Below are positions 35,455 through 44,335 of a DNA stretch of 64,000 nt, one piece after another; the first letter of the stretch is position 1, and each line of letters begins with the position of its first letter. Under the pieces are notes generated by a model. The model had not been told where the DNA came from. It saw only the letters and a list, made by a program, of their open reading frames with translations, and searched no databases. The stretch is from assembly GCA_934667125.1 (NCBI GenBank), contig CAKULF010000001.1:248001-312000 (forward strand), read 5' to 3'. Made by a program: the position numbers and the translations under genes. This DNA is from an uncultured Candidatus Melainabacteria bacterium. GTDB taxonomy: Bacteria > Cyanobacteriota > Vampirovibrionia > Gastranaerophilales > Gastranaerophilaceae.

Positions 35455-36083
35455 TGATGACTAGCCTTAAAACTCAGTTTGAATTGGGTTTTAGGGTTCT
35501 GAAATTTCTAAAAAGTAAATTATCCATTCTAAAATGATTTAATCAAAAAAATCTATAAAATAAAAATTTATCAATAACAGGTTTTATATTATCAATTCTT
35601 CGATAGTGAACTTTTATCGTTAATTATTCTAGTGGCAAATTTAAAAAAATAAAACACAATCACCGTTTGGCTATCAAAGAATTTTAAATATGAAATAGAA
35701 AAATGAGAGTCTAGGTTATCAAAGAAATTCTTAAAATCGTAGGTTGGATTTACCAATATGACTATTATTTATCACCCCCAGCTACCTCAACGTCCCCTCT
35801 CGAACGTCGCCCTGAACCCCATTTCAGGGTCTTTAGATTGTTGAAAGCTGAACCAAAATCTAAAAATTACCAATTCTTCGATAGCCAAAATCTATTTCAA
35901 CATTGATTATTTAACAAGAACCGATTATCAAAGAAGTTTTAAAAACTCTGTAATTAATTATTTTGAACATAATTCTTGTAAAAATAAAGATAAAACCGAC
36001 TATCAAAGAAATCTTTAGAGCAAAAATCGCCAATAGCTACAAGTTTCTAACCTTTCTTCGGCTATAGACCACGCTTTTAGTTT

Positions 36084-36130
36084 GTTCATTTTCTTTTTCT
36101 TTTTCGCCAGAAAAGAAAAAGAAAATGAAC
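36084..36130. other. Perfect 20-bp hairpin
   Basis: GTTCATTTTCTTTTTCTTTT (36084-36103) is the exact reverse complement of 36111-36130, around the loop TCGCCAG. The poly-purine/poly-pyrimidine arms would form a stable RNA stem. Confidence 0.85.
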
Positions 36131-36162
36131 CAAAAGAATAAAGAAAATGGCTTGGATAACAT

Positions 36163-36288
36163 TAACCAAAACCCTCGAAAGGAGAGTCGGGCTCACTAGG
36201 AAGACAACAGACATCAGTTGCGCATTTCACACAATAATTTTCATGGAGGTAGCTTGCCCTCCCACCTTTCGTTTGTGGGTTTTGGTTA
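36163..36288. other. Nested imperfect inverted repeat
   Basis: TAACCAAAACCC (36163-36174) is the exact complement of GGGTTTTGGTTA (36277-36288), and CGAAAGG (36176-36182) pairs with CCTTTCG (36265-36271). The ~80-base interior is less AT-rich than its surroundings, so a folded RNA is conceivable. Confidence 0.6.
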
Positions 36289-36669
36289 GTTGTTTGTAGC
36301 TTTACTGTTCTATAGATTTTCTTTGATAGCCAAAGAGTTAAGACAAATACTGTTCTTTTGCCTTGTTTTTATTTTTCCCTATTTAAAAGTTGTTCTTAAA
36401 GTAATAAACATCAGAATGAAAATTGGCTAACGAAGAATTGATAATTTTTAGATTTTTGTTTGGTTCTCAACAACCTAAAGACCCTGAAACGGGTTCAGGG
36501 TGACAGTTTGGCGGCTACATTAAGGTTTTAATGGTTTTTAGAAATCGTTAAATAAAAATTAATACTTAAACAAAAACTGGCTATCAATAAATTTTCTATT
36601 TTAAAGATTTTTTAAGAGCCAAGGTGTTGTTTTGGCTGTTTAAATAATTGCCTAAAAAGTAATACTATA

Positions 36670-37548
36670 TTATTTTTCCCCTCCGGTTTCGGGTTCACAA
36701 TGAATTGTAATCAGCGTATTAGGAAAAGCAGTTTTGATTTTATCTTCTATAGCATCACAAATTTTATGACATTTCCTCAACGAAATATCACCATCACAAA
36801 TCAGCGTTATATCAATATCTCGATTTGGTCCCGTCTTGCGGCTTTTAAAATTTTTATATCCAATAATATCATCCGTTGTATCTAAAATATTTTTAATTAT
36901 TTTAACATCTTCATCCGGCAAAGTGCCATCCACCAAGTTATTCAGCGATTCTTTTGTTATAGACACGCCTGCTTTTAAAATAATCAACGCAACAAAAATC
37001 GCTATTAATGGGTCAAGAAGAGCAATTCCCGTTATTTTAATTAAAACCAAACCAATCAAAACACCAAGAGAAGAATAGATATCTGTGCTAAGGTGTTTAG
37101 AATCCGCTTTTAAAGCGACAGAATCGGTCTTTTTTGCAACATAAGAAAGATAAGAGCTCACGATTAAATTTGCAACAATTGCAAAAGCCATAACAAATAT
37201 ACCAAGGGTGGAATCAAAGTTTTCAGTGCTGTTCGAAATTATTTTTTTATAAGATTCAAAAACAATATAAAATGAGGCTAAAACGATTAATATGCCTTCA
37301 ATAAAGCCTGCAACATCTTCATATCTGCCATGCCCGAAAGGATGATCTTTATCGGCAGGTCTTGAAGAGCGCACAACTGCAAAACAAGTTAAAATTGAAG
37401 CCAAAAAATCGCTTATAGAATGAACCGCTTCCGAAATTATACTAATACTTCCCGATATAATTCCAACAATCAACTTAAATACTATTATCAAGCCGTTTGA
37501 AGCAATTGAAAGACTAGCTGCAAACTTTTTTTCAAATTCTTTTTCCAT
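36670..37548 (-). CDS. Cation diffusion facilitator (CDF) transporter
   Basis: A 292-residue CDF antiporter that exports divalent metal (Zn, Fe, Mn or Co) in exchange for protons. Six helices are predicted. Metal-site residues are visible: H43 and D47 in SEAVHSISD, the family HPFGHGRYED at 69-78, and H152/D156 in ADSKHLSTD. The HxxxD pair in the second helix is unusual compared with the DxxxD of FieF and may shift metal choice toward Zn. The C-terminal cytoplasmic ferredoxin-like domain contains GPNRDIDITLICDG and ends HCEPE. AGGAAAA precedes the ATG. No metal regulator is adjacent, but an XRE regulator follows on the same strand. Confidence 0.92.
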   Translation of the reverse strand: MEKEFEKKFAASLSIASNGLIIVFKLIVGIISGSISIISEAVHSISDFLASILTCFAVVRSSRPADKDHPFGHGRYEDVAGFIEGILIVLASFYIVFESYKKIISNSTENFDSTLGIFVMAFAIVANLIVSSYLSYVAKKTDSVALKADSKHLSTDIYSSLGVLIGLVLIKITGIALLDPLIAIFVALIILKAGVSITKESLNNLVDGTLPDEDVKIIKNILDTTDDIIGYKNFKSRKTGPNRDIDITLICDGDISLRKCHKICDAIEDKIKTAFPNTLITIHCEPETGGEK

Positions 37549-37612
37549 TTTGTTTTCCTGCTAATTTTGTTATTATAGCACAAAAAGGAAAATCAATCTC
37601 TAAAATTTTATA

Positions 37613-37930
37613 TTAGCTATCTAGTGCAACAACGATTTTATAGATTGTATTTAATAATTGAGGATCTTTTTCCAGTTTTGCAACAATTTCTTTAATGACA
37701 TCATCAGAAGATTTGTTGGAGTCGTTAAAATTAAACAGCGCCTTAGCTTCAACATCAAGCGCTTGGCATAACAATTCAAGCGTCGCAGCCGAAATAAAAT
37801 TATTTCCAATTTCAACTTGACTCAAGCTTTTTGCTGATAAATTAACTTTTTCCGCTAGATCTTCCTGAGTAAAGCCACGGCTTATTCTAAGCTCACGAAG
37901 TCTATTTCCTAATTTTTCTTTAATTGACAT
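37613..37930 (-). CDS. XRE-family transcriptional regulator
   Basis: A 105-residue protein with a Cro/C1 helix-turn-helix in residues 5-65 (LRELRISRGFTQEDLAEKV, then SLSQVEIGNNFISAATLELL). A short acidic C-terminal helix lacks a sensor domain. It may control its own promoter: AATAGAGTT-like repeats lie just upstream at about 37963-38010. It reads toward the CDF transporter gene 65 bases away, so co-transcription is possible. Targets unknown. Confidence 0.88.
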   Translation of the reverse strand: MSIKEKLGNRLRELRISRGFTQEDLAEKVNLSAKSLSQVEIGNNFISAATLELLCQALDVEAKALFNFNDSNKSSDDVIKEIVAKLEKDPQLLNTIYKIVVALDS

Positions 37931-37961
37931 AACTTTAAAAATATATTAGTACATTTTAAAA

Positions 37962-38011
37962 TAGAGTTACACACACTCACAATAGAGTTTCTCTCTTTTA
38001 AATTGAGTTTT
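37962..38011. promoter_or_regulatory. Triplicated half-site upstream of the XRE regulator
   Basis: AATAGAGTT occurs twice (about 37962 and 37980) and AATTGAGTTTT once (near 38000), at roughly 20-base spacing between the divergent XRE and glycan-operon genes. The regular spacing on one face of the helix makes it a candidate operator. No binding data exist here. Confidence 0.35.
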
Positions 38012-38162
38012 GGAATTATTAATAGGAATATCTTAAAAAATTATAAAAATATATTAGCCAACTAGCTAGTAAATTAAGTTTATTAACAAAAAACCCACTA
38101 TAGAATTTTGTGCTACAATAGGCAAAAGGCGCAAAAGACGACAGGGAGTTCAAATAAAGCAA

Positions 38163-40478
38163 ATGTTGAAATTTAATAAAACAAATATCATAAGTATAAT
38201 TTTTATAACTATAGCTTTACTTGTTTTTACAAATAAAATTTGGCTTGAAAGAAAAGCGGTTGAAGTAAACTTTGATATTTTAGGTAAAAATACAATTCAA
38301 GCTCAAGTTTTTCTTGATGAAAAAGAAAATATCACAAAAGTTGATTTAAACAAAGATTCCCATGTTTATTTTCCTATAAATAAAAGTTGCGCATTCAAAA
38401 ATGCAAAATTTGTTTTTAATCGAGTAGATAAACCCTTAAAACCATTCACTTTAACGAACATAGACCTTAGAAATGGCAAAATCAAACTGGATAATTTGGA
38501 TAATTTTCAAATTTCCGGCGCAAAATCAGCTATCCAAAACGATAGTTTAATTATAACCCCCACTTCTGATGAAGTTATTTTAAACTACCCCATTAAAGGT
38601 CGTCCCGCCAATTTGTTTCATATAGAACTATTTTTAATATTTTTATTATTGCCAAGCTTAATATTTATTTTCAAGAACAAAATTTTAAATACTATAACCC
38701 ATAAAACTTTCGTTTTTGCTTGTCTTTTTGCAGTAGTTTTCACCTGTTTAACTCCGCATTGGTATGTTAAACAGGATTATTGGCTTAATAAATATACGTT
38801 ACCAAAAAGAGAAGGGTATTACATAAAAGCTAACAATGTCGGAGATTTTAAAAACGTTGGCTTTAAAAATAATGATGAAAAAATCGCAAAAGGTTCTTTT
38901 TATATCCTTGGCACGGAAGATAATGGATTAAACTTTATGCAAAATAAATTCACTCTTCCTAAAAAATATTTGAATATGGAAATGACTATCACTCCATTAA
39001 AAGACATTAATTTCACGTTCACAGTTCCTTGGGATGTTTCTGTAAAAAATTTAAAAATCAATAATAAAATTACACCAATGATTGAAAACAGTGCGGATTT
39101 TAGCGCTAAAAAATTAGAACCTGTTAATATTTCTTTTGATGCAAAATTAAAAACAAATACAGAGACTTCGCTTCTTCAAAATATAAACAAAATTGCCTTT
39201 TTTATAACGTTGTTAATATATTTTCTATTATTCAAAGTTCTTAACTATATATATCAACACAAAAATCTAAAAACCATTTATCAGAGCAACTCGTCGCTAA
39301 TATATTGCGGAGCGCTATTGTTTTTATTTTTAATACTGTTTAATTCCTATGAAGCGTATAATACAAATTATTTTGCAAACTTTAATATTTTATTAGGTGA
39401 TTCAAATTTAGGAATATCTACAATTTTAGAATCGACTTTATTATACACGCACCCTTATTATTCACTTGCCTTTTTGCCGTTTTTTGATATTTTATTTTTC
39501 CTCACTAAAAATTTAATATTAAGCTTAATTATTATATATTCTGCAATTACAACGATTTCGGTTTTATTTTTGTATAAATCGTTAAGCCTTATCAATGAAA
39601 AATATAAATTATTAAATATAATTCTTACCTTAACTTATTTTTTCAGTTATTCAGTTTTATTATCAAACTACACATTTACTGCTTATGCAATATTTCCTTT
39701 TTACCTTTCAATACTAATGTATATGTTAATAACAAGCGTTAAAAACAATAGTTTTTCTATCCGCAAAATATTGCTTTTCTCTTTAATTTTAGGATTAAGT
39801 TACGGCGTAACACGTGCTTGCGTTTTTTATTTAATCGCCCTGTTGCTACCTGTATTTATAATAAAAAGACTTAACCCCAAAAAAATCTTACTTTTTATTG
39901 TATCGACAGTTTCAATGATATATGGTTTATTATTTTTCAGAGAACTTGTAACTCCGATATGGGGCTCTGTTGATGGAATTGTTTCATATTGGCTACATAT
40001 TTCAAACAACACAAAACTTTTTATAGATAATACATTAAAACTTCCACTATTGGCACAATCAACGAACTATTCAAATTTATTGATAAGTTTGTTATTGATA
40101 TTCATTCTTTTAATTGTTGTATTAGCAATATTCAATACAAAAAGCAAAAAAATTCAGCTTGATGATAAAATTATATTTTATTCGGTTTTATTTGTTTTGC
40201 TTGCAAATTTCGTAAGTTTATATTTTTGGGATCCGGCTGAAGGACTCTTATTTGCGCCAAATCATTTAATTTTATGGGCTGTTTTAATCGGATTTTCTTT
40301 TAAATTCATTGAATTTAATCTTAATGAAATTATTAAAAAATGTATTATATATTTATTTTTAGCATTTTTGATAATACAAATACCGACAAATATTATCGCA
40401 GCAAAAGAAAAATATGCACTTACAATGAAAAACAATCCGTATACATTCCAATTGTTTGAGGAGGCTGAAGATGAATAA
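38163..40478 (+). CDS. Polytopic membrane protein of the glycan operon (GT-C-like)
   Basis: A 771-residue protein not assigned to a named family. It has an N-terminal helix (10-28), a first soluble region of about 130 residues, two helices (~153-200), a second soluble region (~205-335), and then some ten hydrophobic helices to the C terminus. Two ectodomains and a polytopic core resemble GT-C transferases that use polyprenyl-linked sugars, but no acidic D-D/E motif was confirmed in the first loop. It overlaps the UbiA-type prenyltransferase gene by 8 bases, which supports a polyprenyl-phosphate-sugar pathway. First gene of the operon running to 47900. Confidence 0.65.
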   Translation: MLKFNKTNIISIIFITIALLVFTNKIWLERKAVEVNFDILGKNTIQAQVFLDEKENITKVDLNKDSHVYFPINKSCAFKNAKFVFNRVDKPLKPFTLTNIDLRNGKIKLDNLDNFQISGAKSAIQNDSLIITPTSDEVILNYPIKGRPANLFHIELFLIFLLLPSLIFIFKNKILNTITHKTFVFACLFAVVFTCLTPHWYVKQDYWLNKYTLPKREGYYIKANNVGDFKNVGFKNNDEKIAKGSFYILGTEDNGLNFMQNKFTLPKKYLNMEMTITPLKDINFTFTVPWDVSVKNLKINNKITPMIENSADFSAKKLEPVNISFDAKLKTNTETSLLQNINKIAFFITLLIYFLLFKVLNYIYQHKNLKTIYQSNSSLIYCGALLFLFLILFNSYEAYNTNYFANFNILLGDSNLGISTILESTLLYTHPYYSLAFLPFFDILFFLTKNLILSLIIIYSAITTISVLFLYKSLSLINEKYKLLNIILTLTYFFSYSVLLSNYTFTAYAIFPFYLSILMYMLITSVKNNSFSIRKILLFSLILGLSYGVTRACVFYLIALLLPVFIIKRLNPKKILLFIVSTVSMIYGLLFFRELVTPIWGSVDGIVSYWLHISNNTKLFIDNTLKLPLLAQSTNYSNLLISLLLIFILLIVVLAIFNTKSKKIQLDDKIIFYSVLFVLLANFVSLYFWDPAEGLLFAPNHLILWAVLIGFSFKFIEFNLNEIIKKCIIYLFLAFLIIQIPTNIIAAKEKYALTMKNNPYTFQLFEEAEDE

Positions 40479-41346
40479 GTTTAAATCAATAATAAAACTT
40501 TTAAAATTAAATCATCATATTAAAAACATTGTTGTTTTTATTCCATTAATTTTTTCACTCAAATTTTTGGATATAAATTCAACATTAATGACACTATATG
40601 CTTTTATTGGCTTTTGCTTAATCGCTTCTGCTGTTTACGTTTTTAACGACATAATAGATTTAAAAAACGACAAACTTCATCCAATCAAGAAAAACAGACC
40701 CATTGCTTCAGGGGCAATCTCTATACATTTTGCCTGGAAATTGTTTATATTGATAAGTTTAGCAAGTTTTATAATAACTTTTTCAATAAATAAATATGTG
40801 TTTATATCGGTATTATTGTATTTGATTTTAAATATTTGGTATTCGCTAAAATTAAAATCCTTGCCGATTATAGATATTGTGTGTATTGCGCTTGGATTTA
40901 TTTTAAGAATTTTAGCCGGTTGCGGAGCAATATTGGTTATGCCTTCTCCGCTTGTAATTTTACTTACATTTTTTACTTCAATGTTTTTCACATTTTCAAA
41001 AAGAAAATTGGAATATGAATTAATTGAAGATAAAAGCAAATGTAGAAAATCATTAAAAGAATACACAAGCGCATTATTAGATCAATTTATAACCATAAAT
41101 GCCGTTTTGGCTATTGCGTTTTATTTTACATACATGCTTGATGTAAAAACCATTCAAAGAACAGGGACGGAATTTTTATATATTACAGTAATTCCTTTTT
41201 CTATAATCATTTTTAGATTACTTTTCAAGATTTTTACTTGCTCAAACAATGATGATCCTGCCGATTTTATATACAACGACAAAACGTTAAAAATATTAAT
41301 GCTAATTTATTTAATAATTTTATTTGTCATTTTAAGCATTAAATAA
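40471..41346 (+). CDS. UbiA-family prenyltransferase, decaprenyl-phosphate phosphoribosyltransferase-like
   Basis: The start is the ATG at 40471 with GAGGAGG six bases upstream; a TTG farther up lacks support. The protein has 291 residues and eight to nine helices. The first Asp-rich motif is NDIIDLKNDKLHP near 55 and is followed by KKNRPIASG, the pattern of the DPPR-synthase branch of UbiA. The second motif region has ELIEDKSKCRKSLKEY. Such enzymes attach phosphoribose to a polyprenyl phosphate, giving a ribose/arabinose donor. The ubiquinone branch is less likely in this setting. It overlaps the upstream membrane protein gene by 8 bases (ATGAATAA). Confidence 0.8.
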   Translation: MNKFKSIIKLLKLNHHIKNIVVFIPLIFSLKFLDINSTLMTLYAFIGFCLIASAVYVFNDIIDLKNDKLHPIKKNRPIASGAISIHFAWKLFILISLASFIITFSINKYVFISVLLYLILNIWYSLKLKSLPIIDIVCIALGFILRILAGCGAILVMPSPLVILLTFFTSMFFTFSKRKLEYELIEDKSKCRKSLKEYTSALLDQFITINAVLAIAFYFTYMLDVKTIQRTGTEFLYITVIPFSIIIFRLLFKIFTCSNNDDPADFIYNDKTLKILMLIYLIILFVILSIK

Positions 41347-41430
41347 ATCCATTTTGCGCATTTATTTAAAAAGCTTGATATAAGTTTTTGTGTTATAATG
41401 GGGCAAAATAGGGATTTAGAGGATGACAAA

Positions 41431-43389
41431 TTGGTTAATAAAAATATAAATGTTTGCGTTGCAACAGATAACAATTATTCTCAATACGCTTCGGTTGTTA
41501 TAGCTTCAGCTTTAGCGAATGCTAAAATTGATGATTATCTTACTTTTTATGTGTTGGATGGCGGAATAACAGAGGAAAATAAGCAAAAAATGCTGTCTTT
41601 AAAGAATATTAAAGATTGCGCCATTAATTTTGTTAAAATTGATGAAAATATGTTTGAGGACTATAAAAACGTTAGAACGCACTCATATATAACTCTTGCA
41701 ACGTTTTACAGGTTGAAATTGCCGACACTTTTGCCTGATGTTCATCGAGTTATTTATTTTGATTGCGATTTTGTAATTAATTCAAGTTTAAGGGATTTAT
41801 TCAATAAAAACCTTGGTAAAAGCCCTGTTGCAGGCGTTCAAGACATTAATAAAAAATTTATCAAACACAATCCAAATTATGTTAACGCAGGCATGTTAGT
41901 TATGGATTTGGACAATTTTAGAAGCCAAAATGTTGAAGAATTGTTCCTAAATTGGACAAAAGAACACATTGATACTATAAAATTGGGTGACCAAGAAATT
42001 ATAAACGAGGCTCTTAAAGGAAGAATTGCGCTTGTTGAGGATGTTTGGAATGTTCAAAGTTCAAATTTTACAAACCGTTCAAGTTACACAAATTCGCCAA
42101 AAGCAATTCATTTCGTTGCAAAGAAAAAACCTTGGCATTGGGCAAGTTTTTCATATCATAGAAATTTATATTTTAAATATCTTCAACTTACACCTTGGAA
42201 ATTAAGTGAAAAAGACTATAAACACTGGACGATTGACAATCAAAAAGCTTCAATTATTGAATATATTAAATATAGACCAGTCTTTTTCTTAAGACCAAGA
42301 TTTTATAAAGCAATTTTTGAAACTTATATCAAGCCTTTGTTTAGCTATAAAAAACCAATAATTAAGAATAATACTTTTATAGTTTGGGAGCCTTGCTCAA
42401 AATCACACAGCGAGGTTGTTCCGGGGTATTGCAAATATTTATTGGATTTAGGTTATGAAGTTTCTGTTATAACTCATCCAGATAGAATCAAGGAGGGTTT
42501 ATTTTCTCGTTTTAAAAATGAAAAACTTTTTATAAATAAACTATCCAAAAAACAAGTGGAAAAATTCTTTAAAAACGATGATTTAGCTGATGTTGCAGGG
42601 GTTTTAGTTACTACAGTCGGCAAATTATGCGATGAAATTCATTTTGATGAAGCGTATAAAACTTTTAATAAAAATGTTGATAAATCAAAAATTCTTTTTG
42701 TTTCACATGAGTCAAAACACGCTGTAGACAATAATTCTTGGAAAGAAAGTCTGATTACTTTAAGGGAATTAAACTATAAAGGCGCAAAAAGCGTTGTTGT
42801 AAATCCGCATTATTTTGGGGCTGTTAAATATACGCCAAAAAACCCTGATGTAACCAATTTTATTACAATTGGCGCTATTCAAGGCAAAAAGAAAAATAAT
42901 GAATTGATAATCAATTCTGTTGAAAATTTAGTTAACAAAGGCTATAAGAATTTCAAAGTGACGGTTGTGGGCAAAGGAAGTTTGAAACATTTACCTAAAA
43001 AATTGCAACCATATTTTGATATTAAAGGCAGATTACCGTTTAATAAAATGTATGATGAGCTTGAAAAAGCGGATTTTATGCTAACAAGCTATGACGTTAC
43101 AAAACCGCTTCACATCCGCTATAACACAACAGGAACAAGCGGAAATTTCCAACTTGTTTATGGATTTTTAAAACCTTGTTTGATTGTTAAAAGCTTTGCG
43201 CCGATTAACCGTTTTGATAACGATAATTCAATAATTTATGATAGCGACGAATTTTACACAGAAGCTATGGAAAAATGTATAAATATGTCGGCTGATGACT
43301 ATGAAATTATGCAAAATAATTTGAAAGATTGCGCTAAAAATATTTATAACGATTCTTTGAATAATCTAAAAGAGGCAATAAATGGATAA
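41431..43389 (+). CDS. Two-domain glycosyltransferase: GT8 fused to GT4-like
   Basis: The start is taken as TTG at 41431, since AGAGGA lies seven bases upstream; an ATG at 41398 sits inside a TATAAT sequence and lacks a ribosome site. The N-terminal ~270 residues are GT8: NVCVATDNNYSQYASVVIAS, the metal-binding YFDCDFVIN near 110, YVNAGMLVMDL, LGDQEIIN and a final HFVAKKKPWHW. The C-terminal ~340 residues are GT-B-like (EPCSKSHSEVVPGYCKYLLD, then ITIGAIQGKKKNNELI and VVGKGS), similar to GT4 but without a clear E-x7-E. A single protein adding two sugars in order is likely. It overlaps the next gene by 8 bases. Confidence 0.8.
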   Translation: MVNKNINVCVATDNNYSQYASVVIASALANAKIDDYLTFYVLDGGITEENKQKMLSLKNIKDCAINFVKIDENMFEDYKNVRTHSYITLATFYRLKLPTLLPDVHRVIYFDCDFVINSSLRDLFNKNLGKSPVAGVQDINKKFIKHNPNYVNAGMLVMDLDNFRSQNVEELFLNWTKEHIDTIKLGDQEIINEALKGRIALVEDVWNVQSSNFTNRSSYTNSPKAIHFVAKKKPWHWASFSYHRNLYFKYLQLTPWKLSEKDYKHWTIDNQKASIIEYIKYRPVFFLRPRFYKAIFETYIKPLFSYKKPIIKNNTFIVWEPCSKSHSEVVPGYCKYLLDLGYEVSVITHPDRIKEGLFSRFKNEKLFINKLSKKQVEKFFKNDDLADVAGVLVTTVGKLCDEIHFDEAYKTFNKNVDKSKILFVSHESKHAVDNNSWKESLITLRELNYKGAKSVVVNPHYFGAVKYTPKNPDVTNFITIGAIQGKKKNNELIINSVENLVNKGYKNFKVTVVGKGSLKHLPKKLQPYFDIKGRLPFNKMYDELEKADFMLTSYDVTKPLHIRYNTTGTSGNFQLVYGFLKPCLIVKSFAPINRFDNDNSIIYDSDEFYTEAMEKCINMSADDYEIMQNNLKDCAKNIYNDSLNNLKEAING

Positions 43390-44335
43390 ACCTAAAACAT
43401 TTGTCATAGTGCATTCAAACTTCATTGGCGACAATCTTTTAACAAATTCACTTGTTCAAAATATTAAAAGATTATACAAAAATTCCAAAGTTGTTAGCAT
43501 TGTTCAGCCCGAAATGGTTGAAATATCAAAATATCAAGAGGGAGTGGATGATGTTATAGTTTGGGATAGAAAAGGAAAAGACAAGGGCTTTTTTAAGATG
43601 TTAAAGTTTGTTTTTAATTTTCCTTATAAAAATATTTACGCCTGTTTTCCAATCTATGGAATGGATAGACCCGTTATGCTATCAAGATTATTGGGCGCAA
43701 AATATGTTCTATGTCCGCCTCAAAAAACTTTTTCAAGATTAAGAAATTCAATTTATCCAATTCCAAAGCAAGATAAAACCTGTCAAGAAAATTTTGCTAA
43801 CCTTTTAAAAGGGATTACAAAAGAAGAAATTATAAACGAAAAAATCAGATACAATGTTCCAAAAATTGAAAGCGAAATTATAGATAAGCTTCCAAAAAAT
43901 TATAATGCTCTTGTTTTAACAAGCACAAGGAAAACCAAGCATATTCCGCTTGAAGTGGCTTGTGAGATATTAGAAAAATTAAAAGATGAAACTTTCGTTT
44001 TGTTAGGCAAAAGCCAAGTAGCTAAAGAATATTCAGACTTTTTGAAAGAAAAAAATTATCCGAATTTGATTGATTTAGCAAACAAAACAACGCTTCTTGA
44101 AACATTTAATATTATTAAAGGCGCAAAATCAATGATAACGGCTGATACAGGTTTAATGCACCTTGCTTGTGCTGTTGGAACATCTTTTGTTAGCGTGTTT
44201 TATGAAAATGACACGGTTGAATATCAACCCGATGAAAAAATGTATAATTGTATTAATATCACCCAAAACCAAACGGTAGATAGCATTGTAAGTGCTTTTA
44301 AAAAACTGAACAAGGAGGAAATGTGTCTAATATAA
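43382..44335 (+). CDS. GT9-family (heptosyltransferase-like) glycosyltransferase
   Basis: A 317-residue GT-B enzyme of the LPS heptosyltransferase family. The N-terminal HSNFIGDNLLTNSLVQNIKR follows the family G(D)-x2-(L/M)-x3-P-like pattern. The C-terminal part has ALVLTSTRKTKHIP and ADTGLMHLACAVGTSFVSVF, the sugar-nucleotide-binding signature. It presumably adds heptose or another sugar to the inner core; ADP-heptose genes are not in view. It overlaps both neighbours, consistent with tight co-translation. Confidence 0.85.
   Translation: MDKPKTFVIVHSNFIGDNLLTNSLVQNIKRLYKNSKVVSIVQPEMVEISKYQEGVDDVIVWDRKGKDKGFFKMLKFVFNFPYKNIYACFPIYGMDRPVMLSRLLGAKYVLCPPQKTFSRLRNSIYPIPKQDKTCQENFANLLKGITKEEIINEKIRYNVPKIESEIIDKLPKNYNALVLTSTRKTKHIPLEVACEILEKLKDETFVLLGKSQVAKEYSDFLKEKNYPNLIDLANKTTLLETFNIIKGAKSMITADTGLMHLACAVGTSFVSVFYENDTVEYQPDEKMYNCINITQNQTVDSIVSAFKKLNKEEMCLI

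Larger units (their letters stand above)
35806..36504. mobile_element. Non-coding element with ~87 bp inverted terminal arms
   Basis: The reverse complement of 35806-35892 aligns by eye with 36418-36504 over nearly the whole length. Shared blocks include CGAAGAATTG, TAATTTTTAGATTTT, CAACAA, CTAAAGACCCTGAAA and GGGTTCAGGG. The outer end of each arm is itself a palindrome (CCCTGAA...TTCAGGG). The interior has no open frame of note. Related single arms occur at 54488-54551 and 54712-54740. A MITE-like or REP-doublet element is the best reading; no target duplication could be established. Confidence 0.55.
35455..36669. repeat. Gene-free, palindrome-rich intergenic block
   Basis: No frame here looks like a gene. 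The block holds a ~700 bp segment with ~87 bp inverted arms (35806-35892 and 36418-36504), a 20-bp perfect hairpin (36084-36130) and a nested inverted repeat (36163-36288). It also has at least eight scattered copies, in both orientations, of a short motif near GGCTATCAAAGAA. A degraded copy of the TAGGTCGGATTTA motif found at 54593-54617 lies at about 35740. It looks like accumulated non-autonomous repeats. Confidence 0.7.

Noticed and set aside
35455..36669. CRISPR array
   Set aside because: The repeats vary in spacing, sequence and orientation and have no uniform spacers. No cas gene is present in the window.
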